NCBI RefSeq assembly: GCF_023156535.1
Contig: NZ_JALNMH010000002.1
Coordinates: 124,001 to 188,000 of the forward strand
Length of the DNA stretch: 64,000 nucleotides
Direction: 5' to 3'
Source of the DNA: Pseudomarimonas salicorniae
GTDB lineage: Bacteria > Pseudomonadota > Gammaproteobacteria > Xanthomonadales > Xanthomonadaceae
Positions 17,561 through 28,071 of the stretch are shown piece after piece; position 1 is the stretch's first letter; each line of letters begins with the position of its first letter. A program made the translations under genes and the position numbers. The notes under the pieces were generated by a model. The model ran no database searches. It was not told the origin of the DNA and saw nothing but the letters and a program-made list of their open reading frames with translations.

Positions 17561-18682
17561 ATGCCCGCTTCCCCCTCCGCCGCGTGCCTGCTCGCGCTGG
17601 CCCTGCTGCTGACCGCGCTGCCCGTCGGCGCCGCGCGTGCCGCGGCCTGCGACTACTCACCGGCCGTGCAGCGCTTCGAACAGCTGCTTGCCGACCGCGG
17701 CCTGCCCGGCGGCGCCCTGCTGCTCGGCACCCGGCAGGGCCTGCTGCTGCAGCAGTACCGGGGCAGCTATGCGGCCGACACCGTGGTCGCCATCGCCTCG
17801 GCCAGCAAGCTGGCCAGCGCGGTGCGCATCCTGCAGCTCGCCGACCGCGGCCAGCTGCCGCTCGACGACCGGGTCGAACGCTGGCTGGCCGGCTTCGGCG
17901 CCCAGCGCGGCGCGATGACGATCGAGCAGCTGTTCGCGCATACCTCGGGTTATGGGAACGACTCGGCGGACCCGCTGATCACCGACCGCGGGATCAGCCT
18001 GGCCGCGGCCGTTTCGCAGATCGAGTGCTGCCGCGATCTCGCACCAGGCTATGCGGTAGGCGGCCAGTTCGCCTACGGCGGCGTGTCCATGCACGTCGCA
18101 GGGCGCATCGCCGAACTGGCCACCGGAGTCGACTGGGAGCAGGGCTGGCAGGACGGGATCGGCGCGCCGCTCGGCATCACCCGCATCGACTGGCAGGGTC
18201 TTGGGCCCACCACCAACTACATGATCGCGGGCGGCGCCCGGGCATCGCTGCGCGACTACGGCGCCCTGCTGCACGTGCTGCTCAACGGCGGCTGGGCCAA
18301 TGGCCACCGGCTGCTCTCACGCGATGCGGTGTTCGAGCTGTGGCGCGACCGCATCGGCAGCCTGGCCGTGATCGACCCGCCGCCCACCGCCCAGCCGCCG
18401 GTCCGCTACAGCCTCGGCGCCTGGATCGTCGAGCGCGAGTCCGGCCGTCCGCCGCTGATCCACAGCCTCGGCGCCTTCGGCTTCATGCCCTGGATCGACT
18501 TCGAGGCCGGCCTGTTCGGCGTCTTCATGATCCGCGCCCTGCCCGGCATCAACCTGCAGGCCTATCCGGTCTATCTGCAGATGATCGAGGACCTGCGCAT
18601 CGCCACCGCCGCGGGCTGTCCCGAATTCGAGCGTTTTCCCGGCATCTTCCAGGCCGACTTCGAAGGTCGCGGTGCGCCATAG
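17561..18682 (+). CDS. Serine hydrolase of the beta-lactamase (class C/PBP) family
   Basis: A 373-residue exported protein: a signal peptide (residues about 1-28, ending ARAA) followed by a beta-lactamase-fold domain. It has the S-x-x-K nucleophile motif SASK (Ser80, Lys83), a YGG in the position of the Y-x-N motif, and an HSLGAFGF stretch near the third motif. Such proteins are esterases or DD-peptidases more often than resistance enzymes, and the weak second motif argues against true beta-lactamase activity. The ATG at 17561 was preferred because it opens the signal peptide; an upstream ATG at 17525 is possible. Confidence 0.75.
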   Translation: MPASPSAACLLALALLLTALPVGAARAAACDYSPAVQRFEQLLADRGLPGGALLLGTRQGLLLQQYRGSYAADTVVAIASASKLASAVRILQLADRGQLPLDDRVERWLAGFGAQRGAMTIEQLFAHTSGYGNDSADPLITDRGISLAAAVSQIECCRDLAPGYAVGGQFAYGGVSMHVAGRIAELATGVDWEQGWQDGIGAPLGITRIDWQGLGPTTNYMIAGGARASLRDYGALLHVLLNGGWANGHRLLSRDAVFELWRDRIGSLAVIDPPPTAQPPVRYSLGAWIVERESGRPPLIHSLGAFGFMPWIDFEAGLFGVFMIRALPGINLQAYPVYLQMIEDLRIATAAGCPEFERFPGIFQADFEGRGAP

Positions 18683-18743
18683 CGGGGCGCCGATCCGATC
18701 CGTCGGTCGCACACGGATGCGCAGGATGCGCAAATCGGACATT

Positions 18744-19066
18744 CATAGGGTGCGGCTTGCCGCACCGGGCGTACCGTCCGAACGCCCATATCGGTGCGCC
18801 GAGGCACACCCTATAGGCCTTCGCCGACCGCCCAACGACGCCCGACTGTGGGAGCGCCCTTGGGCGCGACCGCGGAGATCGTTCTGGCCGCGGTCGGTAG
18901 TAAATCCTTAGCGCTGCGGTCGCGCCCAAGGGCACTCCCACAATTCGACTGCTGCAAGGCCAGCTTTGCGGCGCAAACCGGACCTTGCAGCACCGCTGCG
19001 TGTAGGAGCCAGCTTGCTGGCGATCGTCCCGTCCGGGGCGCCGATCGCCAGCAAGCTGGCTCCTAC
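18744..19066 (+). repeat. Complete C-B-A composite palindromic repeat (323 bp), reference copy
   Basis: C hairpin 18744-18816 (catagggtgcggcttgccgc ... ctatag), B hairpin 18847-18942 (tgtgggagcgcccttgggcg and its inverse), A hairpin 19002-19066 (gtaggagccagcttgctggc and its inverse). The linkers are conserved with other copies: ggccttcgccgacc between C and B, and a gactg...ggaccttgcagcaccg stretch between B and A. The same three modules with nearly the same spacing occur at 51104-51426 and, inverted, at 38453-38778. Confidence 0.9.
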
Positions 19067-19218
19067 ATCCGGGTTCTGCGGAAGGTCTGCTTCGCGCCCA
19101 TCGCAGACCTCCACCGGCCGATAAGGGCAGTCCGACGGCAGCCGGCGGGCGCGATGCCCGGATCCGAATGGATCGCCGCGAACGACCTGCCCGCGTTCGC
19201 CGATCCCCACAACGCAGA

Positions 19219-19240
19219 ACGGCCCGGTTTCCCGGGCCGT
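19219..19240 (-). terminator. Hairpin downstream of katG
   Basis: ACGGCCCGG (19219-19227) pairs perfectly with CCGGGCCGT (19232-19240). It lies about 30 bp beyond the katG stop on the minus strand. Only a weak T stretch (TTCTG) follows, so termination efficiency is uncertain. Confidence 0.55.
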
Positions 19241-19268
19241 CCTGTACGCTTCACGCTGAACAGATAGC

Positions 19269-21695
<2,427 letters not shown>

Positions 21696-21779
21696 TCAGC
21701 CAGGCCCCGCGCTGCGACTGGCAATCACCCCGGTGCTGCGCTTCAATGTCCCGGGACTGCCCTGCAGGGAGGAGATCCC

Positions 21780-22265
21780 GTGGTCCAGAGCCAGGCCGAC
21801 ACGGTCAGCGCCTATCTGAAGGAACTGCCGCCGGACCGTCGCGCGGTGATTTCGTCCGTGCGCGACATGGTCAACCGCCACCTGCCGGATGGCTACGAGG
21901 AATGCATGGCCTTCGGCATGATCGGCTGGGTGATCCCGCTCTCGCGCTATCCCGACGCCTACAACAAGCAGCCGCTGGGCTATGTGGCGCTGGCCGCGCA
22001 GAAGCGGCACAACGCGATCTATCTCATGAACGTCTACGCCGATTCGGACAGCGAGAAGGCGCTGCGCGAGGCCTACGCGGCGCGCGGGCTCAAGCTGGAC
22101 ATGGGCAAGTGCTGCCTGCGCTTCCCGGACCAGGCGCCGCCACCGGAGGACCTGATCGGGCCGCTGATCGCTTCCACATCGGTCGAGGATTTCATCGCCC
22201 TTTACGAAGCTTCCAGGGCGCAGACCGCGGCGGCGAAGCGGAAGGCCAAGCGGGGGGCGAAGTGA
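21780..22265 (+). CDS. DUF1801 / YdhG-like protein
   Basis: A 161-residue soluble protein with the DUF1801 pattern: VSAYLKELPPDRRAVISSVRDMV at the start, EECMAFGMIGW, and LDMGKCCLRF. The family has no established biochemical role. The start codon is GTG at 21780, preceded by a GGAGGA ribosome-binding site. A lysine-rich tail (AAKRKAKRGAK) ends the protein. It overlaps the next gene by four bases (GTGA), so the pair is an operon, divergent from katG. Confidence 0.8.
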   Translation: MVQSQADTVSAYLKELPPDRRAVISSVRDMVNRHLPDGYEECMAFGMIGWVIPLSRYPDAYNKQPLGYVALAAQKRHNAIYLMNVYADSDSEKALREAYAARGLKLDMGKCCLRFPDQAPPPEDLIGPLIASTSVEDFIALYEASRAQTAAAKRKAKRGAK

Positions 22266-22981
22266 TCGAACACGCTGCCATCCAGCGCTACCGCGAGCAC
22301 TACCGCGCCACCGAGATTCCGCACGGCTATCGCCCGCTCGGCCACCTGCTGTTCACCTTCGGCGGCGGCCTGCTCGCCTTCGCCACCTGCCTGTGGCTGG
22401 TCGATGGCCTGCGCCCGGTGGAACTGCTGGCCGTGCCGGCGGCCTTCCTCTATGCCAACTTCGCCGAATATGTCGGCCACCGCTGGCCGATGCACCGGCC
22501 GTTCCGCGGACTGGGGCTGATCTACAAGCGGCACGCCGGCCAGCACCACCGCTTCTTCACCGACCAGGCGATGCCGTTCGACGGCCTGCGCGACCTGCGC
22601 GCCGTGCTCTTCCCGCCCTCGCTGGTGCTGTTCTTCTTCGGCGGTTTCGGCATCCCGGCCTGGTGGGCTCTGGACTATTTCTTCGGCAGCAACGTGGCCT
22701 GGCTGTTCATCGCCACGGCCATCGCCTACTACCTGAACTATGAGTTCCTGCATACCGCCTACCACCTGCCCGCCGCCCACTCGATCGCCCGCATCCCCCT
22801 GGTCCGGCGCCTGAAGTGGCTGCACCAGACCCACCACGACCCGCGGCAGATGGCGCACGCCAACTTCAATATCAGCTATCCGCTGGGCGACTGGCTGTGC
22901 GGGACGCTGCGCCGCCGCCCGCTGGCCGGGGCCGAGCAGCGCCCGGCGACGCAAGCGACGGGCGAGAAGGCCTCGCGCTAG
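22262..22981 (+). CDS. Fatty acid hydroxylase / sterol desaturase superfamily membrane protein
   Basis: A 239-residue integral membrane di-iron enzyme candidate. The histidine boxes are all visible: HRWPMH, KRHAGQHHRFF, HTAYH and HQTHHDP. Membrane helices lie around residues 20-40, 50-65, 120-140 and 145-170. Members hydroxylate or desaturate lipids at the membrane; substrate here unknown. The start is a GTG overlapping the upstream DUF1801 stop. A C-rich, Ala/Thr-rich tail follows the last box. Confidence 0.82.
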   Translation: MIEHAAIQRYREHYRATEIPHGYRPLGHLLFTFGGGLLAFATCLWLVDGLRPVELLAVPAAFLYANFAEYVGHRWPMHRPFRGLGLIYKRHAGQHHRFFTDQAMPFDGLRDLRAVLFPPSLVLFFFGGFGIPAWWALDYFFGSNVAWLFIATAIAYYLNYEFLHTAYHLPAAHSIARIPLVRRLKWLHQTHHDPRQMAHANFNISYPLGDWLCGTLRRRPLAGAEQRPATQATGEKASR

Positions 22982-23376
22982 CCGACGAATGTCTTCGGGC
23001 GCAGGCCGGTCGATCACCGCAGACCATCGGTTGCGCCCTGCCGCAGCGGAGTGCCGCCCGATCACCATCTCCGGTGTTCCGGGGCGGACAAGAGAGCGCA
23101 AAGAAGACACTCATAGGGTGCGGCTGGCCGCACCGGGCGTACCCTATGAATGCCCGTATCGGTGCGCCAAGACACGCCCCATGGGGCCTCGCTGACGCCC
23201 AGCAAAGCCCCACGGTGGAAGCGCCCTCGGGCGCGACCGCAGCGCTACGGTTTCACGTCAGACCGCGGCCAGAGCGGAACTCCGCGGTCGCGCCCAAGGG
23301 CGCTCCCACAGAAGATCGGCCCATTCGATGGGACGCGGTGAATGCGAACTCTGCGCCCCGGGCAGGCTGCCACTTT
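22982..23376. other. 395-bp gap with partial composite repeat
   Basis: No gene is seen. It contains a C-B partial composite at 23112-23310. The first 130 bp show nothing recognisable. The remainder runs into the end of the convergent diguanylate cyclase gene. Confidence 0.5.
23112..23310 (+). repeat. Partial composite repeat, C-B
   Basis: The C element begins at 23112 (catagggtgcggctggccgc) and a diverged B element runs from 23214 to 23310 (gtggaagcgccctcgggcg ... cgctcccaca). The C-to-B start spacing of 102 bp matches the 103 bp of intact copies. No A element follows. Confidence 0.8.
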
Positions 23377-24681
23377 CTACCGCGTCGCCGCGGTGCCTGT
23401 GCCTCCCGGCGCCCATTCTCCTTCGGGCTCGGACGCGACGACCCGGTTCCGACCCGTCTCCTTGGCCAGGTACAGGCGCCTGTCGGCTACCTCCAGGACG
23501 GCCTCCAGACTGGGGCCATCCTCGGGGAACGCGGCGACCCCCATACTGCACGTGATCTCGACCGGACTGAGCCCGCGCGAGAACAAGGCCTCCACCGCTC
23601 TGCGCGATTCGTCGGCGACGCCTGCAGCCTTGGAGACATCGGCCCCGGGCAGGACGATGACCAGCTCTTCGCCACCGAAGCGCGCCACGTAGTCCGCCCG
23701 GCGGCGGGTCGTCGCGAGGTACCCGGCAACCGCCTTCAGTACCGCATCGCCCACCAGATGCCCATGCACGTCGTTGACCTGCTTGAAGGAGTCGAGATCG
23801 ACCAGGATCAGCGCCATGGGCTGGCCCATGCGGCGTGCCATCTCGAGGTCATGACTCGCGGTGGCATCGAAATAGCGCCGGTTGAAAACCCCGGTCAGGG
23901 CATCCTCAAGAGCCGCGCTGCGGGCCCATTCGTACTTCTGACGATAGGTCAGGATGGCAAAGAGGCCGCGGGACTCGCCAACGGCTGTCGGCAGCGGAAG
24001 CTCGCGCTCCCAACGGCGCAGGTACCACCAGGCGACCGTCACGAAGAATGTCGAGCCAATGCTCTTGGCGAGGATGGAGTTCAGCAGCAGCGCGCCCAGT
24101 CCCGCAGTTCCCCAGAAAGCGATGCCGAGAAACAGCAGGCTGTCCGCGGCGAGAACCAGCCAAAGGGTCAACTGCATAGCCGCCAGCACAGGCAAGCGCC
24201 GGGCGAGAAACTCGTAGACCACCACCACCGCCAGCGCGTCCAGTACAAGCAACAGGCTGCCAAGGACCAGCATTCCGGCGCTTGTCGCAAGGCCCTGGAA
24301 GGAGATCCCGACCAGGTCACGCACCTCGCCGTAATGGACCTGGGCGGCCAGGCTCAGGAGCAGCAGGCCGCTCAGCAGGTTGCCGATGAGCAGGGCATAG
24401 ATCAGCTGCCTCGCCTCAAGGGCGTCCTCGCGGATGTAGACGATCAGTACCGCGACCAGGCCCATCACGAACATGAGCGACGAGCCGGGACTGAACTCGA
24501 TGCCGAGCGGGGTTGGCACGAACAGCCCGGCGCTGAGCGTCTGCAGCACCTGGAGCGTGCCAAGGCAGACATACAGAGGAACCATCCCGATCCGCCGGCG
24601 CAGACCAAACAGCCCGAGCAGGGTGAGCGCCAACAAGCAGGCCTGAAGAACGAGCCAGATCACATCCTCTCCCGCGGACAT
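23377..24681 (-). CDS. Membrane-bound diguanylate cyclase (GGDEF domain)
   Basis: The enzyme makes cyclic-di-GMP from two GTP. Of 434 residues, the first 245 or so form about seven membrane helices of a sensor domain I cannot assign to a named family. The C-terminal GGDEF domain has the active-site motif GGEEL. An upstream R-x-x-D (RRAD) ends five residues before it, the inhibitory I-site, so product inhibition is expected. NRRYFDATA and DLDSFKQVNDVHGH are also typical. Start ATG at 24681 (MSAGEDVIW) opens the first helix. It lies 110 bp behind the PLP decarboxylase on the same strand. Confidence 0.88.
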   Translation of the reverse strand: MSAGEDVIWLVLQACLLALTLLGLFGLRRRIGMVPLYVCLGTLQVLQTLSAGLFVPTPLGIEFSPGSSLMFVMGLVAVLIVYIREDALEARQLIYALLIGNLLSGLLLLSLAAQVHYGEVRDLVGISFQGLATSAGMLVLGSLLLVLDALAVVVVYEFLARRLPVLAAMQLTLWLVLAADSLLFLGIAFWGTAGLGALLLNSILAKSIGSTFFVTVAWWYLRRWERELPLPTAVGESRGLFAILTYRQKYEWARSAALEDALTGVFNRRYFDATASHDLEMARRMGQPMALILVDLDSFKQVNDVHGHLVGDAVLKAVAGYLATTRRRADYVARFGGEELVIVLPGADVSKAAGVADESRRAVEALFSRGLSPVEITCSMGVAAFPEDGPSLEAVLEVADRRLYLAKETGRNRVVASEPEGEWAPGGTGTAATR

Positions 24682-24791
24682 CCCCGGCCAGTATGCCGCC
24701 TGGTCGCGACCTGCGGCGATCGCGGCAACCGGCGACTGCGCCTGAAGCCGCCCCACTGCCGCGCGGCCGCCGATGCACCCAGCCTGCGCCT

Positions 24792-26717
24792 TCAGCGCCC
24801 GGCATGCGTCTCCAGCAGCTCGGGCAGCAGCACTTCGAGATATGCGAGGTAGCGGGCCAGATAGTTGATCCCATTGACCTCGTCGAGCAGGAACGGGTTC
24901 ATCAGCGTGTGGCGAAGCACCTTCAGCCGCAGCGCCGCCAGCTCCTCGCCATCGGCCGGGGCAGCGATGCCGAGTGCCTGCAGCAGCGCCCGCATCGCCT
25001 CGCCGCCCAGGGCGTCGCCGCGAAGCGTGGTGCTGCTGCCGTAGAAGCTCTGTTCCGGTCGCGGCATCGCCGGGTCGACGGCGAGTCGCGCCTGCAGTCG
25101 GCGCATGAAGCCGTTGCAGGCGGCGAGATCTTCATTGCCCACGGGATTCAGCGCGATGCACAGCAGGTTGCAGTCCGGCTCGAAGGGAACGACCACACGG
25201 AACCGCGGTGCCATGCGCGGCACCCAGTCGGCCAGCAGGTCGCGGAAGGCCTCTGCGCCGCGGATGGTCGCGGCCTGGATGCGGCCGAAGTGGGCGGCGT
25301 CGAGCGGCATGACCCGATGGGTGACGCAGACCGCCGCGGCCATGGCGCCCGGGTTGGAGCCTTCGATCTCGTAGCGGCCGATCGCGCTGTAGCCGCTGCC
25401 CGGCTCGCCCGATCCTGCCTCATCGAAGACGTAGTCCGCCGCCTCAGCCAGCAGTTCCACCGGCCGCCGGTCCCGGCACAGGAAGGCGCCTGCGCCATAC
25501 GGCAGGTATCCGAGCTTGTGTGGATCGATGGTGACCGAATCGCTCCGCGATACGGCGGACATGGCCCGGTAGACCTCGGGACGCGGAAAGCGTGCGAACT
25601 CGCGGCCCACTGCATCGATTCCGCGAAGCCCGCCCTGCTCATCGCGCAACAGAGACATCAGGTAGCCGCCCCATGCGGCGTCGACGTGCACGCCGAACCC
25701 GAAACCGCGCCCCGCAGAGCGGTCGCGCGCATCGCAGAGACGGTCGATCGGGTCGATGGTTCCGAACTCCGTGCTGCCGAGAATGCCGACTGCCAGCAGC
25801 ACCGGTCGCCGCTCGCGCTCCAGACGATCGATCAGCTCGTCTGCGGCCTCGGCGCAGATGCGCATCCCGGCCTCGGGCAGCTGCACCAGTTGGCGCCGGC
25901 CAAGACCGAGCAGCTTCATGCCCTTGCTCCACGAGTAGTGCGCAGTGGCCGGCGCCAGGACCAGGGGCGTGGAGAGGGCGGGATGGGCATCCAGGAAGGC
26001 GGCAAGTCCCATCTGCTCGACGCGGGCCTCCTCGATGCGTCGGCCGGCCTGCTGACGCTCTCGCGGTGACATCGCCGAGAGCAGGCGCTGCGCCGCGCAG
26101 ATCACCTCGATCGATCGGTCGACCGGCATCAGGAAGGCGTCGAGGTCGTCGCCCGCAAGGTCGATGCCATCCAGCCTCGCGGCGCGCAGGGCAAGCGGGT
26201 AGCACTTCAGGGCCAGGGCCAGGCGCAGCGCCTGGAAGTTGGCCGTGGTGCCTCCCGAGGTCAGGTGACCGAACGCGCAGGGCAGCCGGCGCGCATCGAC
26301 CCCGTAGCCGAGCATGGCGGCGAGCTGCATGCCGGCCTCACGCTCCATGTCGAGGGTGACCGGAGCCGCCTCCTCGCTGACATTGTTCGGGTTGTACGGC
26401 AGGGTCAGGATCTGGGCGACGAGTCCCGGAATCAGCAGGTCGCTGACCATGTGCCCCAGGTAGCGCTGGCTGTGGAAGGGCACCGAGCGCTTCAGCGCCG
26501 CGGACAGCAGGTGCAGTTCGCGGCGCAGCCGGGCCTCGAAGGCCTGGAAGTCCGCCCGGTGGCGGGCCCGGGTGGGGATGGCCGGTGGATCTTCCGGATG
26601 GATGTTGCGCCGCCAGTAGACGTGGTCGCGCAGGAACTCGGTGACCAGCTGTTCGAGCAGGGCGTCATTCTCGGCATAGGGACCGAGGAAGCAGGGATGC
26701 AGGGCGGGATCGCTCAT
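24792..26717 (-). CDS. Pyridoxal-dependent decarboxylase (group II)
   Basis: A 641-residue PLP enzyme. It has the substrate-side motif HLTSGGTTANFQAL, the His stacking on PLP near residue 260, VDAAWGG (Asp346) and the Schiff-base lysine in SVTIDPHKLGYLPYG (Lys401). This is the pattern of glutamate, tyrosine or aromatic amino-acid decarboxylases. It is longer than typical members (about 480-550 residues), with N-terminal and C-terminal extensions. Its substrate is unknown. Its ATG is only 4 bp after the nnrS stop, so it is very likely in the nnrS transcript under the FNR-like box, an unusual partner for a denitrification gene. Confidence 0.85.
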   Translation of the reverse strand: MSDPALHPCFLGPYAENDALLEQLVTEFLRDHVYWRRNIHPEDPPAIPTRARHRADFQAFEARLRRELHLLSAALKRSVPFHSQRYLGHMVSDLLIPGLVAQILTLPYNPNNVSEEAAPVTLDMEREAGMQLAAMLGYGVDARRLPCAFGHLTSGGTTANFQALRLALALKCYPLALRAARLDGIDLAGDDLDAFLMPVDRSIEVICAAQRLLSAMSPRERQQAGRRIEEARVEQMGLAAFLDAHPALSTPLVLAPATAHYSWSKGMKLLGLGRRQLVQLPEAGMRICAEAADELIDRLERERRPVLLAVGILGSTEFGTIDPIDRLCDARDRSAGRGFGFGVHVDAAWGGYLMSLLRDEQGGLRGIDAVGREFARFPRPEVYRAMSAVSRSDSVTIDPHKLGYLPYGAGAFLCRDRRPVELLAEAADYVFDEAGSGEPGSGYSAIGRYEIEGSNPGAMAAAVCVTHRVMPLDAAHFGRIQAATIRGAEAFRDLLADWVPRMAPRFRVVVPFEPDCNLLCIALNPVGNEDLAACNGFMRRLQARLAVDPAMPRPEQSFYGSSTTLRGDALGGEAMRALLQALGIAAPADGEELAALRLKVLRHTLMNPFLLDEVNGINYLARYLAYLEVLLPELLETHAGR

Positions 26718-26721
26718 CGAG

Positions 26722-27939
26722 CTATCCCGGCTTGCCGTCCGCCCTGGGGCTGGACCAGTAGGCAAGATGCTGGAGCAGCCAGGGCGTCAGAACCAGTACC
26801 CACAGGGCGGCGGCCACGCCGTTGAGCGCCCAGGGATCGCGGGTCCACTCCGCGCCGATGCGGAGCAGGGCCACCATCTGGATGGCGAAGAAGGCAAACC
26901 GGTCGACGAGGTTCATCCGGATCGGCCGGCCGGAATGGCCCCGGCTCACCCGGCTGACCATGGCGACCAGCAGTGCGCCGAACAGGCCGATGGTGTAGGC
27001 GTGAAGCGGCGCCCGCAGCGGCACCAGGTCGACACCGACATACAGCGCCAGCGACTGCGCGCCGGACAGGGTCGCGCCAACAGGCAGCCAGAGCATGCCG
27101 AGGAACAGCGCGCGCAGCACGAAGGGGCTGCCGGCGGGCGGACTGCAGCGCCAGAGCCAGGCGATGCCGAGCGCCGCCAGCGGCAGGTCGGCAAGCCAGA
27201 GCAGGTCCGACAGCCGCGAGATGTCCAGCACCAGATGCGCCAGGCTGCAGATCACCGAAAGCCAGAGCCACGCCGCCGGCCGCCACGGCTGGTAGCCCGG
27301 CACGACGCACTGGGCAAAGAACGGAAACATGCGGTGGGCCACGGACAGGTAGACCGGCAGGAGCAGGCCATGCACGCCCACGCGCGTCGCGGCCTGTAGC
27401 CAGGCGGGATCCCCGGTCAGCGCATGAAGGACGAAGCTGGACCAGCCACCAAGCCCCACCAGCATCGCCAGGCCGATACTCAGCCCGTGCACGCAGCGCG
27501 TCGGGTCGTGGCGCAGGCGATCCAGCAGCAGGCCTGCGCCCCCTGCCCAGCCAACGAGGCCGATCAGGGCCGCCGCCAGCACCAGGCCGCCCTGCCAGGC
27601 CGAGGCCAGCAGCAGGCCCTGCGCTGCGAGCAGGCAGGCGGCAGTGGGCAGGTAGTGCCGGCGCGAGAAGGCCGGCACCGGCATCCATCGCGGGAACACG
27701 GTGTAAAGAAAGCCGAACAGGAACGGGCCAAGCACCAGATAGGGCATGACCAGCGCATGCACGCTGCCGCCGTAGAGGCCGTCCTGGGGTACGCCGGGCA
27801 GCCCCCAGCGAAGCCGGCCGATCCAGCCGGCCCACCAGGCCATCGCCAGGAGCAGATTGAGGGCGCCCACCGCAAACAGGATGCGGTGCGGGGTGGCCGT
27901 GATCGGCCAGGCCGGAAGGGAAACGGTGGAGGTAGCCAT
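26722..27939 (-). CDS. nnrS: NnrS family heme-copper membrane protein
   Basis: NnrS proteins are polytopic membrane proteins linked to nitric oxide tolerance and usually lie in denitrification regulons. The 405-residue protein has about 12 membrane helices. It shows the family stretches SVHALVMPYLVLGPFLFGFLYTVFPRW, VAHRMFPFF and LHAYTIGLFGALLVAMVSRVSRGHSGR. Start ATG 27939 (MATSTVSLP). An FNR-like box is centred 65 bp upstream and is shared with the divergent porin gene. The PLP decarboxylase gene follows 4 bp after the stop codon. Confidence 0.92.
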   Translation of the reverse strand: MATSTVSLPAWPITATPHRILFAVGALNLLLAMAWWAGWIGRLRWGLPGVPQDGLYGGSVHALVMPYLVLGPFLFGFLYTVFPRWMPVPAFSRRHYLPTAACLLAAQGLLLASAWQGGLVLAAALIGLVGWAGGAGLLLDRLRHDPTRCVHGLSIGLAMLVGLGGWSSFVLHALTGDPAWLQAATRVGVHGLLLPVYLSVAHRMFPFFAQCVVPGYQPWRPAAWLWLSVICSLAHLVLDISRLSDLLWLADLPLAALGIAWLWRCSPPAGSPFVLRALFLGMLWLPVGATLSGAQSLALYVGVDLVPLRAPLHAYTIGLFGALLVAMVSRVSRGHSGRPIRMNLVDRFAFFAIQMVALLRIGAEWTRDPWALNGVAAALWVLVLTPWLLQHLAYWSSPRADGKPG

Positions 27940-27996
27940 GGAACTCGACCGGTGGGGCAGCTGCCTCGAGCCTGAGCGCGAATCCCGGGCCCTGCC

Positions 27997-28010
27997 ATGA
28001 TCCAGATCAG
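27997..28010. promoter_or_regulatory. FNR/ANR-like box between nnrS and the porin gene
   Basis: ATGATCCAGATCAG matches the FNR consensus TTGAT-N4-ATCAA at 8 of 10 positions and is an almost perfect inverted repeat. It is centred about 65 bp from the nnrS ATG and about 68 bp from the divergent porin ATG, so one site could serve both promoters. The 12-base core TGATCCAGATCA is identical to that at norZ and nirS. Confidence 0.75.
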
Positions 28011-28071
28011 GGCGATGGGCTGTCCCGACGATCAGACTGGATTCCGAAGCACCACTGCCCGAGGACCCGTC

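Larger units (their letters stand above)
18683..19268. other. 586-bp gap holding a complete composite repeat
   Basis: No gene is seen. The gap contains the intact C-B-A composite (18744-19066), its conserved right flank up to about 19110 (ggtctgcttcgcgccc), and the katG terminator hairpin. Confidence 0.6.

Noticed and set aside
17561-18682. Beta-lactamase resistance gene
   Set aside because: Only the S-x-x-K motif is clear. The Y-x-N motif is altered (YGG), so a general serine hydrolase is the safer call.
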